This document shows, piece after piece, positions 9,801-17,324 of a stretch of 64,000 nucleotides of DNA. The position numbers and the translations under genes are program-made. The stretch covers positions 1-64,000 of the forward strand of contig CABYPD010000003.1 of the NCBI GenBank assembly GCA_902520835.1, in the 5' to 3' direction. Each line of letters begins with the position of its first letter. The first letter of the stretch is position 1. This DNA is from an uncultured Bacteroidota bacterium. GTDB taxonomy: Bacteria; Bacteroidota; Bacteroidia; Flavobacteriales; Flavobacteriaceae. The notes under the pieces were generated by a model that made no database searches, was not told where the DNA came from, and worked only from the letters and a program-made list of their open reading frames with translations.

Positions 9801-11135
9801 ATGATTGAAACTATAATTATTTCCGTATTTATTCTTGGTTACTTAGGTATTGCCTTCGAACATTCTTTGAAAATTGATAAATTGATTCCAGCTCTTATAA
9901 TGATGGCTATTATATGGGGCTTAATTTCATATTTTGATTTAACTGTATTTGAAATTGATACAAAAAATAAGGAATTGATGCCTTATAAATTAAAATCCGT
10001 TTTAAATTATTTTTTAGGACATACAGCTGAAATTTTAGTTTTTTTAATTGGTGCTATGACCATTGTTGAAACAGTAGATTTTTTTAATGGTTTTGCTACT
10101 ATTAAAAGATTGATAAAAACCAAAAACAAAGTCAAAATTTTATGGATTATATGTTTTCTTGCATTTATTCTTTCTGCAATTATTGATAATCTCACAGCAA
10201 CAATTGTATTGATTACTATACTTCAAAAATTAGTCAGCGATAAAAATTTAAAGTTGTGGTATGCGGGTATGATAATTGTCGCTGCCAATGCGGGTGGAGC
10301 ATGGTCTCCAATTGGTGATATTACTACAACAATGTTGTGGATTGGCGAAAAGGTTTCAATTGTTGCTTTAATAAAATATCTTATTATTCCATCCTTAGTA
10401 TGCATGATAATTCCAACATATGTTGCATCGAAATACAATGTTTTTAAAGGTGAAATTTCACCGCCTAAAAATAATGAAATGGAAAATCCATATGGATTTA
10501 AAATTTTGATTATTGGATTATCTTCTATTGTTTTTGTTCCAATTTTTAAAATTTTTACAGGACTTCCTCCTTATTTTGGCATGATGCTTTCACTTGCCGT
10601 TGTTGCAACAATTGCTGAGTTCTTTAATTATTCACTAATTAAAAATCCTAAAATTCAAGCATCTAATCATAGTCCAGTTCATCATGCCTTAACTAAAATT
10701 GAAATGCCTAGTATTTTATTCTTTTTAGGAATTTTAATGGCAGTTGGTGCTCTCGAGGCACTAGGAATTGTTTTTGGTGTAGGTCAATGGCTAGTTTCAA
10801 CTTTTGAAAATGTAGATTGGATTCTTTTTGAAGGACTTGATATAGTTGTTTTTGTCTTAGGTTTTCTTTCTGCTGCTATTGACAATGTTCCTCTCGTTGC
10901 TGCATCTATGGGAATGTTTGGAGAAGCAATTGATAATCCACTGTGGCACGGAATTGCATATGCTGCAGGAACTGGAGGAAGTATGGTCATAATTGGCTCT
11001 GCTGCAGGTGTTGTTGCAATGGGTATGGAAAAGATTGATTTTATGTGGTATTTAAAAAAGATAGCATTTTTAGCTTTTATTGGGTATTTGGCAGGATTTA
11101 TCACATTTATACTTCTTAGAGACTATGTGTTGTAA
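9801..11135 (+). CDS. nhaD: Sodium:proton antiporter, NhaD family
   Basis: The 444-residue integral membrane protein has about 10-12 hydrophobic segments. The motifs match the NhaD/ArsB ion-transporter superfamily: DNLTATIV at about residue 129, GGAWSPIGD at about 165 and SAAIDNVPLVAA near the C-terminal half, with paired Asp-Asn residues typical of Na+/H+ exchange. The role is expulsion of Na+ across the inner membrane in exchange for protons, which fits a marine organism. Its stop overlaps the folC start by one base (TAATG), implying coupled translation. The 140 bp upstream, shared with divergent gltB, is very AT-rich. Confidence 0.9.
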   Translation: MIETIIISVFILGYLGIAFEHSLKIDKLIPALIMMAIIWGLISYFDLTVFEIDTKNKELMPYKLKSVLNYFLGHTAEILVFLIGAMTIVETVDFFNGFATIKRLIKTKNKVKILWIICFLAFILSAIIDNLTATIVLITILQKLVSDKNLKLWYAGMIIVAANAGGAWSPIGDITTTMLWIGEKVSIVALIKYLIIPSLVCMIIPTYVASKYNVFKGEISPPKNNEMENPYGFKILIIGLSSIVFVPIFKIFTGLPPYFGMMLSLAVVATIAEFFNYSLIKNPKIQASNHSPVHHALTKIEMPSILFFLGILMAVGALEALGIVFGVGQWLVSTFENVDWILFEGLDIVVFVLGFLSAAIDNVPLVAASMGMFGEAIDNPLWHGIAYAAGTGGSMVIIGSAAGVVAMGMEKIDFMWYLKKIAFLAFIGYLAGFITFILLRDYVL

Positions 11136-12346
11136 TGAATTATGAAGAGGTAATAAATTGGTTATTTAAAATTCCCTTATCATTCAACCGTAACTACGAT
11201 AATTATAATTTAAAACTCGAACCCGTAATTAAGTTGTGTGATCATCTTGGAAACCCTCAAAATAATTTAAAAATTATTCATGTTGGAGGTACAAATGGTA
11301 AAGGTTCTACATGTCATTTATTAGCATCGGTGCTACAGGAACATGAATATAGTGTTGGTATATTTTCTTCACCCCATCTTATTGATGTTAGAGAAAGAGT
11401 TAAAATAAATGGTTGTTTAATTGAGAAGTCTTTTTTCCAAAATTTCATCTGTGAAAACCTCAATTTTTTCACAAAAAATAAAATCTCTTTTTTTGAAATT
11501 ACTTTTGCTTTGGCATTATGTTATTTCAATAAAAAAAAAGTTGATTTTGCAATAATTGAAGTTGGTCTAGGGGGTAGGTTAGATGCAACAAATATATGTA
11601 ATCCAATATTATCATGCATAACTAATATTGGTTATGATCATAAAAAATTTTTAGGTAATTCTTTGAATGAAATAGCAAATGAAAAGTCAGGAATAATCAA
11701 AAGAAATATACCTGTTGTTATTGGCGAAAAAAAACCCAGATTAAAAAAAAATTTTATTACAATTTCAAAAAAATTAAATGCCCCATTACATTTTGTTAAC
11801 TCGACTGTATATAAAAAAAATGATTTAAAATTAGATGCTGATTATCAGTTGGAAAATGTATTTATAGCAAAAAAAGTGATAAACTTAATACTTAAAGAAA
11901 AATTGGATCTAAACAAATTAAATAGTGGATTAATTAATTTCAAAAGTAACACAAGTTTTATTGGTAGATGGCAAAAAATAAAGATTAATCCTGAAGTAAT
12001 TCTAGATACTGCTCATAATATAGATGCATTTAAAATTATTATAAAACAGCTAAAAAAAATACCTAAAAATATAAAGATTGTTTTTGGAACACTTGAAAAG
12101 AAAGATCAGCTTAAAATTATAGATGTTTTACCTTCAAATTTTTTCTACTATTTCTGTGAAATAAATAATCCAAGATCTATGTCTTTAAATAAAATTACAA
12201 AAAGAGCAACAAAAAATAAATTAAAGTTTAATGCTTTTAATTTGGCTTCCAATGCTTACAGACAAGCTCTTTTTGATAGTGATTCAAATTCTTTTATTCT
12301 TGTTACTGGAAGTAATTTTGTGGTATCTGAGATTATGAATATTTAA
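11135..12346 (+). CDS. folC: Dihydrofolate/folylpolyglutamate synthase
   Basis: The 403-residue Mur-ligase-family enzyme adds glutamate to dihydropteroate or folates. The P-loop GTNGKGST is at about residue 52, and the ADNP-type loop and FEITFALA segment at about 120 match FolC. The GLGGRLDATN motif at about 142 and the DTAHN motif near residue 290 are also characteristic. The ATG shares its A with the nhaD stop. The 3' end overlaps the convergent AraC-type regulator by 4 bp. Confidence 0.94.
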   Translation: MNYEEVINWLFKIPLSFNRNYDNYNLKLEPVIKLCDHLGNPQNNLKIIHVGGTNGKGSTCHLLASVLQEHEYSVGIFSSPHLIDVRERVKINGCLIEKSFFQNFICENLNFFTKNKISFFEITFALALCYFNKKKVDFAIIEVGLGGRLDATNICNPILSCITNIGYDHKKFLGNSLNEIANEKSGIIKRNIPVVIGEKKPRLKKNFITISKKLNAPLHFVNSTVYKKNDLKLDADYQLENVFIAKKVINLILKEKLDLNKLNSGLINFKSNTSFIGRWQKIKINPEVILDTAHNIDAFKIIIKQLKKIPKNIKIVFGTLEKKDQLKIIDVLPSNFFYYFCEINNPRSMSLNKITKRATKNKLKFNAFNLASNAYRQALFDSDSNSFILVTGSNFVVSEIMNI

Positions 12347-13209
12347 TTTTTCAGCCCCTTTTGTCTATACATTTTTTTTCTAAATTGTTTTGGACTTAAA
12401 CCATGGTATCTTCTAAAAAATCTGACAAAATTTGAAAAGTTATTAAAACCGCTATCATAGCAAATTGATTTTATATCATTATTCGTTTCAATTAATAATT
12501 TACAAGCATGATTAATTCTGTATTCATTAACATATCCAATAAAAGTTTTTCCTGTATTTTTTTTAAAATATCTACAGAAAGCCGGTGTTGTCATCGATGC
12601 TTTTTCTGAAGCTTGTTTTAAAGTTATTTCATCATTAAAATTATATTTAACAAAGTTGAATAATCTTTTCAATTGATTATTTTCGTTAATTTCCTCAAAG
12701 TTTGAGTCATTTAAATTAATAGAGTATGAATTTGATAATTTATTAAGTATATCTAATAAAGTAATAAATCCTTGAAAATAACTTTCATATTGGAGTCCTA
12801 GCAAAGCTTCGCCAACCTCAGTCCTTACAGGCTCAGGGAAGCTCAACCCAGATTTTGCTTTAAAAAAAAGTTTGGAAATATTCTTAAGTTCAGGTGTGTT
12901 TATGAGAGAGTTTCCTAGAAATTCTGGTTTAAATTGAACTACAACCTCAGTTTTTCCATCCAAAAAACTTTCTGTAAAACCCATATGTCGTACATTGGAA
13001 CCTACTAAAACTAAATCTCCATTATAATAATTTGATAGGTGATTGCCAACACCTTTAATGCCGCTGCCGCTGTCAATGTAAACTAACTCGATTTCAGGGT
13101 GATAATGCCAATTAAAATTTTTGATATTTGGTTTTTTTTGATCGAACACTGAGTATTTAAATGATCTTTCTAATGGAGTTTGAATTTTTTCAAAAATAAA
13201 TTTGGACAT
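12343..13209 (-). CDS. AraC-family transcriptional regulator
   Basis: The 288-residue protein has an N-terminal cupin-like sensor (WHYHPEIELVYI at about 34-45, GDLVLVGSNVRHMG at about 65-78). Its C-terminal AraC/XylS double helix-turn-helix covers roughly 185-285, with the signature ACKLLIETNNDIKSICYDSGF and HGLSPKQFRKK. The cupin suggests a small-molecule ligand such as a sugar or sugar acid, but nothing nearby names it. It is divergent from the small secreted-protein gene at 13364 across a 154 bp spacer with repeated TATAGT motifs, so autoregulation or control of that neighbour is possible. Confidence 0.9.
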   Translation of the reverse strand: MSKFIFEKIQTPLERSFKYSVFDQKKPNIKNFNWHYHPEIELVYIDSGSGIKGVGNHLSNYYNGDLVLVGSNVRHMGFTESFLDGKTEVVVQFKPEFLGNSLINTPELKNISKLFFKAKSGLSFPEPVRTEVGEALLGLQYESYFQGFITLLDILNKLSNSYSINLNDSNFEEINENNQLKRLFNFVKYNFNDEITLKQASEKASMTTPAFCRYFKKNTGKTFIGYVNEYRINHACKLLIETNNDIKSICYDSGFNNFSNFVRFFRRYHGLSPKQFRKKMYRQKGLKN

Positions 13210-13267
13210 ATTATATTTTAAAAGACTAATTTAAACTAAAATTAATATTTTTTTTAAAAATAATGGC

Positions 13268-13297
13268 TAATATAGTTAATATAGTATAGTTTATAGT
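13268..13297. promoter_or_regulatory. Clustered TATAGT repeats in the divergent araC-type / 13364 spacer
   Basis: TAATATAGT occurs twice in tandem (13268-13276 and 13277-13285), followed by two more TATAGT copies (13285-13290 and 13292-13297). The roughly 9-10 bp period and the position beside an AraC-type gene suggest an operator. This is only a pattern in AT-rich DNA. Confidence 0.3.
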
Positions 13298-13331
13298 TAA
13301 TTATTTATAATAAAATCTTTAAAAGCCTATT

Positions 13332-13339
13332 TAATTTTG
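13332..13339 (+). promoter_or_regulatory. Predicted -7 box for the 190-residue secreted protein gene
   Basis: TAATTTTG matches TAnnTTTG and lies 24 bp before the ATG at 13364. Confidence 0.4.
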
Positions 13340-13363
13340 TGATATTAATATTTAAAAAAAAAT

Positions 13364-13936
13364 ATGAAAAATTTATTATTTACATTTTTAATAACAACAC
13401 TAAGTTTTATTTCAACTAATAACCCTTTAAAATTTGATAATTATATTGATTTTAAATTAAATGAAAGCTCTATTACTTTAACTTTTGAAAATGATTTTGA
13501 TCTGTCAAGTCTCAAATTAATCAATTTATCATCAGGTCATGTTACAACATTTCCGTTTGTAAATCAATATAATTCCCTCTCTATTGATTTAGAGAATTAC
13601 AGTTATGGTGGTTATGTTCTTGATATTGAAAATGAAAGTTTTATTGATAAGTTAATGCTATATATTGACGATAATGGTTTAAGACTAATCGATAAAAAAA
13701 AGATATTAAAACCAATTTTCCAACATAAAAAAAATAATATTTTAATTAAAGTATTGGACTCAAGTACCCCTATTGACATAAGTATAATTGCTGATAATGG
13801 TGAGGAGATTTATTTAAATACTATGGATTATGAGAGCTTAAATAATAAAATTTTCTCAGTTAATTTTGACGTTAATTATGTAAAAATAAATCTTGAGTAT
13901 GATAATCAAAATTTCAAAAAAAGAATAAATTTTTAG
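13364..13936 (+). CDS. Hypothetical secreted or periplasmic protein
   Basis: The 190-residue product starts with a Sec-type signal (KNLLFTFLITTLSFIS, cleavage perhaps near residue 18). The rest is predicted to be mostly beta strands with no cysteines and no catalytic motif that I recognise. The short strand pattern and the late GEEIYLN segment resemble immunoglobulin-like or T9SS-type modules, but no family can be named. It is monocistronic: a predicted promoter precedes it and a strong intrinsic terminator follows 20 bp after its stop. It is divergent from the AraC-type regulator, which may control it. Confidence 0.7.
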   Translation: MKNLLFTFLITTLSFISTNNPLKFDNYIDFKLNESSITLTFENDFDLSSLKLINLSSGHVTTFPFVNQYNSLSIDLENYSYGGYVLDIENESFIDKLMLYIDDNGLRLIDKKKILKPIFQHKKNNILIKVLDSSTPIDISIIADNGEEIYLNTMDYESLNNKIFSVNFDVNYVKINLEYDNQNFKKRINF

Positions 13937-13956
13937 TGAGTATTTGACCTTTTTTG

Positions 13957-13984
13957 AACCCTGTTTTTAACAGGGTTTTTTTTT
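13957..13984 (+). terminator. Intrinsic terminator after the 13364 gene
   Basis: A 7-bp stem AACCCTG/CAGGGTT with a 7-nt loop is followed by an uninterrupted T run to 13984. It separates the secreted-protein gene from tRNA-Val. Confidence 0.9.
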
Positions 13985-14042
13985 GATTCAAACTAATCAA
14001 AAAAATCACAAATAAACTTTCATTTAGTTTAATTTAGTGTGT

Positions 14043-14050
14043 TATATTTG
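14043..14050 (+). promoter_or_regulatory. Predicted -7 box of tRNA-Val
   Basis: TATATTTG matches the Bacteroidota -7 element and lies 35 bp upstream of the mature 5' end of the tRNA. Confidence 0.5.
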
Positions 14051-14085
14051 TTGATCGATTAAATTAAAAATAATTGATTTATTGA

Positions 14086-14160
14086 GGGCGCTTAGCTCAG
14101 TTGGTTCAGAGCACTTGGTTTACACCCAAGGGGTCGGGGGTTCGAATCCCTCAGCGCCCA
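14086..14160 (+). tRNA. tRNA-Val (anticodon TAC)
   Basis: The cloverleaf is complete: acceptor GGGCGCT pairs with AGCGCCC, the D arm contains AGCTCAGTTGG, the anticodon stem CTTGG/CCAAG encloses loop TTTACAC, and the T arm is GGGGGTTCGAATCCCTC. Discriminator base A; 3' CCA is not encoded. A terminator follows directly. Confidence 0.96.
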
Positions 14161-14286
14161 CATTTTTACCTCAACTTTTAGTTGGGGTTTTTTATTGATA
14201 ATTTGAAATGTAATAGTCTTCCCTATCTTTTTTTAGCATTCCAATAGTTTCATCCATAAATTTATTTCTATCATCTCGTGTTTTAA
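14161..14286. repeat. Imperfect direct repeat, copy A (intact)
   Basis: Starting at the end of tRNA-Val, this segment contains a terminator hairpin and the 3' half of the 64-codon minus-strand gene. It aligns over about 120 bp with 14640-14758 (copy B) with small indels. Shared blocks include CCTCAACTTT(T)AGTTGGGGTTTTTT, TATTGAT and CTATCTTTT. Confidence 0.75.
14168..14193 (+). terminator. Intrinsic terminator of tRNA-Val
   Basis: The stem ACCTCAAC/GTTGGGGT (one G-U pair) with loop TTTTA is followed by TTTTTT. It lies 8 bp after the tRNA and its T run overlaps the stop codon of the convergent 64-codon gene. Confidence 0.85.
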
Positions 14287-14386
14287 AGACCCATATGCAA
14301 ATAGAATCATGACTATGATAAATTGCCTTTAATTCATCATTAATTTCACATATTTCTTTGGGCACTTTTGTCTTTATACAAATCAT
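14192..14386 (-). CDS. Small hypothetical protein (64 aa)
   Basis: The product is a hydrophilic 64-residue protein with no signal peptide or membrane segment. It has three cysteines or fewer, a central SICIWVFKTRDDRNKF stretch and a Lys/Glu-rich C-terminus. A beta-strand then helix pattern suggests a compact cytoplasmic domain, but no family is recognised. The frame is uninterrupted, and its 3' half is duplicated as a broken copy 480 bp away; the contrast between an intact and a decayed copy argues that this one is a real gene. It is convergent with tRNA-Val and overlaps its terminator. Confidence 0.55.
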   Translation of the reverse strand: MICIKTKVPKEICEINDELKAIYHSHDSICIWVFKTRDDRNKFMDETIGMLKKDREDYYISNYQ

Positions 14387-14486
14387 TTCATTTTAATATT
14401 TGGTTATATTCCTTATATAGAAAAAATATATAAATAAAATTAAGATTTTTTAATTGATAATATTAATTAAAAAGAGTTGTTATAGT

Positions 14487-14639
14487 CTATTTTTTTATTT
14501 TGAATTTGATTATATCATGTTCAAAATCAATGGTTTGCAGACTCGATTTTATCTTGTTTGTTCCCTTCTTTACAACTACTTTAAATCCTAATTGAAATTT
14601 GAAGTCATTTTTATAAAGTAAAAAACGACTCTTCACCAT
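14487..14639 (-). CDS. Possible small basic protein (50 aa)
   Basis: An ATG at 14637-14639 opens 50 codons ending in TAG at 14487. The predicted product is very basic (about 14 Lys/Arg) and ends FKIKK. There is no signal peptide, membrane segment or recognised family. The frame lies between the two copies of the local repeat, with the hairpin of copy B immediately upstream of its start. It may be a real small gene, part of an insertion, or chance. Confidence 0.3.
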   Translation of the reverse strand: MVKSRFLLYKNDFKFQLGFKVVVKKGTNKIKSSLQTIDFEHDIIKFKIKK

Positions 14640-14758
14640 TTTAACCTCAACTTTAGTTGGGGTTTTTTTATTGATATTTTAAATCTAATATTATTCTCTA
14701 TCTTTTCGGTTATTTAAATAACTTCATCTATTAATATCTAAATATCATCCAATGTTTT
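14640..14758. pseudogene. Decayed duplicate of the 64-aa gene 3' end plus terminator (repeat copy B)
   Basis: Read on the minus strand, this segment parallels the last 25-30 codons of the 64-aa gene (GATGAT...GATGAA...GATAG.GAA...TCAATAA) but is frameshifted and carries in-frame stops. It then shares the hairpin sequence that lies beyond the gene. The stop codon of the metallopeptidase gene (14738) falls inside the copy, so the last few residues of that protein (KTLDDI) may derive from the duplicated sequence. Confidence 0.65.
14643..14669 (+). terminator. Orphan terminator hairpin (copy of the tRNA-Val terminator)
   Basis: AACCTCAAC/GTTGGGGTT with loop TTTA and a T run to 14669. No plus-strand gene lies between the tRNA-Val terminator and this one, so it seems to be a duplication relic rather than a functional terminator. 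Confidence 0.6.
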
Positions 14759-17278
14759 CATTATTAGTTTCTTGAGGTGGTTTCTATGAGCAATAGTGGA
14801 AACATTTCCATTTCTATTTCTTAAGAACTTTAATGTTTTTTCAAGATTATATATTGCCATCGATTTAACTGGAATCTTATATCTAGCTGAACCACTTTCT
14901 GAAATAATTTGAATTAGTCTTAAAATATACGTTGCTTGCAGGTTTTGTCTAAAAGTATTGATATTTCCATTTTTATCTTCATCAAACATAACATTATTAA
15001 GGTCCGTCATATATTCAGTCAATGTGTACTTATTTCCATATTGTTCTGAATCAAGAATTCTTTGTAGTGTATTTGGGTGTAAAAGATGAGATAATACTCT
15101 TGTTTGATAACCTAAGATTTGATCATGAATTTTTGGATCTTCGGGCCCAGATCTAAAATCAAAACCTCTTCTTTGCTTTGCTAATAAATTATAAATATCA
15201 TTTGAAACTTTGAATGAGTTAGGACTAAAAATATATTTTTTTAATGCGTTCATGGCTCTCTTTTGATCATAATAACTCACAGGTGTATAGGGTTTAGTAG
15301 CACCCTTCTGACCTACGACTGACCTATCAACATAAACTCCACCTATAAATCTCGAAATTACTGTGCCAGCTGTTGAAGATGATGAACCTAAAATGTAGTA
15401 TGCTCTTCTTAGATTATCATATGTTGATCCCTGCTTTAAAAACTTTTCTTTTAATTCATTAAATAGCCTGTTGTTTAATGTAAATCTATCAATGGAAAAT
15501 TTTATTGGATCATTTGATAAATCATAAACCATAACTCTAGGATCAATTCCTCTACTTGATGATCTCATATCATCAGCATCATTACCAAATGCCAATTCTG
15601 GTTCATTAGATCTAGAAAGAATTTTTTCTCTTTCGATTTCTGTTAAATTTGGTTTATAACCAAACTCAATCACCCATTTATCATAAGGACCTATTGTTGT
15701 GTCAGAAAATTGAGCTTGTTTATTTTTATCTAAACTAACATTTAAAGCAGGATATTCCATTACTGACGTGTTGATTGATTTACCTTTCAATAGCTCAGGA
15801 TTAGAAAGTTCATCTGGACTGTAGAGATGACTTCCCCTCATGTTGTGACTTAAACCAAGAGTGTGACCAATTTCATGCATAATCAGCCGTATCATATTAT
15901 CTTCTTCTAATTTACCAAGTTTGATATCATTGTTTGAAAACTCAGGGTATACAGTTTTTCCATACAAAATATTTTCATGAGTATGTTCTCCAGCTGAACA
16001 CGAATGATTTTTATCGTAAAAATATTCCTCATTAATTGGATTTAAACTCATGTTTATAGATGGATCTTGGTATAGTTTTTCATAAAATACTCTGTTAGTG
16101 AAGTGAACAAACTCTAACATTATATCTGCAGCTATTATTTCACCAGTTCTAGGATTTACCATACTTGGACCATAACCACCAAATGGTGGATTTGGAGATG
16201 ATGTCCATCTCAATACATTATATCTTATATCTCCTGCGTCCCAGTCAGCATCATCGGGTTGAATTTTAACTTCAATAGCATTTTTAAATCCAGCTTTTTC
16301 AAAAGCAATATTCCATTGAAGTACAGCATTTTTTATTGTTTCCCTCCATTCAATCGGGGTTGAATTTTCTATCCACCAAGTTATAGGCTTAACAGGTTCA
16401 GATAATTCTAATTCAGGATTTTTTTTAATTAATCTCCACTTATTAATCATATCCCTATAATTAGTTGTTTTTGTGGAAGTCATATCATTTGTTTCAGTTG
16501 TAAAATAACCAGTTCTAGCATCAGCATACCTTATCTCATAATCATCATCGGGCATTTTAATGAGTGAATGAAATACTTTAATAGAAATGTTTCTAGCATC
16601 TGTAACTGCTTCAGAACCACTATTTAAGTAGTTTGGATTATTATAAACATATTCAGTTTTAAGATTAGTGTTTTCAGGATAATTTTTTATTTCTTCAATC
16701 TTTGACTTTTCCCTATCAAAATTTCCAAGACTGAATGATGATGATGATGATCCAGGTCTTCTTGGTCGTTTTATTCTAGTTAAAATTTCTGAAATAAATA
16801 ATTTATCTACATCAATCAAGAAAAGTTCATTTTCTTTATCCTCACTTAGAATTTTCGTTGAAAAAAATATTGCTTCACTAATGTTAGCATCTTTAGATTT
16901 TGAAAGTGGACTAGTAGGATCAAAGTAAAAATTAGTATTTGGAGAAATAAACTCAATCTTATTGAAGTATCTTTTCAAATAAAAAATAGCTTCATTTTGA
17001 TAAGATCCCCGATATCTGCCTGCTTCTGTCACACCATCTGCGATTTGAGAAAAATAGATAAATTCTTTATTAAATTGTTCTTTTTTGACAACCATCTTCA
17101 ACTTTCCATCTATTGAATCTTGAAAAATTGTAAAAAGGCCATCAATTTTATTACTTGACTTTGTTAAATCTTTTATTGATTTGACTTTACTTTCTTTTTG
17201 TTGTTCTTTTTTGTTCTGTGCATAATTATTTAATGTTAAAAACAAAAAAATAATAAGTAGTGAAATTTTTCTAATCAT
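14738..17278 (-). CDS. Secreted zinc-dependent metallopeptidase (met-zincin, DUF5117/DUF4953 type)
   Basis: The 846-residue protein has an N-terminal Sec signal (ISLLIIFLFLTLNNYAQ, ending near residue 21). The HExxHxxGxxH zinc site reads HEIGHTLGLSH at about residue 467, and a downstream SVMEYPA segment provides the Met turn. Together with the upstream EWRETIKNAVLQWN and the C-terminal helical region, this matches the large Bacteroidota zincin family with DUF5117 and DUF4953 domains. It probably acts in the periplasm or at the cell surface on peptides; the substrate is unknown. It lies 46 bp downstream of a CarboxypepD_reg-like gene on the same strand. Its stop codon lies within duplicated DNA. 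Confidence 0.88.
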   Translation of the reverse strand: MIRKISLLIIFLFLTLNNYAQNKKEQQKESKVKSIKDLTKSSNKIDGLFTIFQDSIDGKLKMVVKKEQFNKEFIYFSQIADGVTEAGRYRGSYQNEAIFYLKRYFNKIEFISPNTNFYFDPTSPLSKSKDANISEAIFFSTKILSEDKENELFLIDVDKLFISEILTRIKRPRRPGSSSSSFSLGNFDREKSKIEEIKNYPENTNLKTEYVYNNPNYLNSGSEAVTDARNISIKVFHSLIKMPDDDYEIRYADARTGYFTTETNDMTSTKTTNYRDMINKWRLIKKNPELELSEPVKPITWWIENSTPIEWRETIKNAVLQWNIAFEKAGFKNAIEVKIQPDDADWDAGDIRYNVLRWTSSPNPPFGGYGPSMVNPRTGEIIAADIMLEFVHFTNRVFYEKLYQDPSINMSLNPINEEYFYDKNHSCSAGEHTHENILYGKTVYPEFSNNDIKLGKLEEDNMIRLIMHEIGHTLGLSHNMRGSHLYSPDELSNPELLKGKSINTSVMEYPALNVSLDKNKQAQFSDTTIGPYDKWVIEFGYKPNLTEIEREKILSRSNEPELAFGNDADDMRSSSRGIDPRVMVYDLSNDPIKFSIDRFTLNNRLFNELKEKFLKQGSTYDNLRRAYYILGSSSSTAGTVISRFIGGVYVDRSVVGQKGATKPYTPVSYYDQKRAMNALKKYIFSPNSFKVSNDIYNLLAKQRRGFDFRSGPEDPKIHDQILGYQTRVLSHLLHPNTLQRILDSEQYGNKYTLTEYMTDLNNVMFDEDKNGNINTFRQNLQATYILRLIQIISESGSARYKIPVKSMAIYNLEKTLKFLRNRNGNVSTIAHRNHLKKLIMKTLDDI

Positions 17279-17324
17279 ATTAAAATTATTTAGTTCATAT
17301 ATATTGCAGTAATAATTTTGAAAA

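Larger units (their letters stand above)
14387..14736. other. 350-bp region without a long gene, between the 64-aa gene and the metallopeptidase gene
   Basis: This region holds a 50-codon minus-strand open frame (14487-14639), an orphan copy of the tRNA-Val terminator (14643-14669) and decayed gene sequence (to 14758). The first 100 bp are AT-rich with no recognisable feature. Confidence 0.6.
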
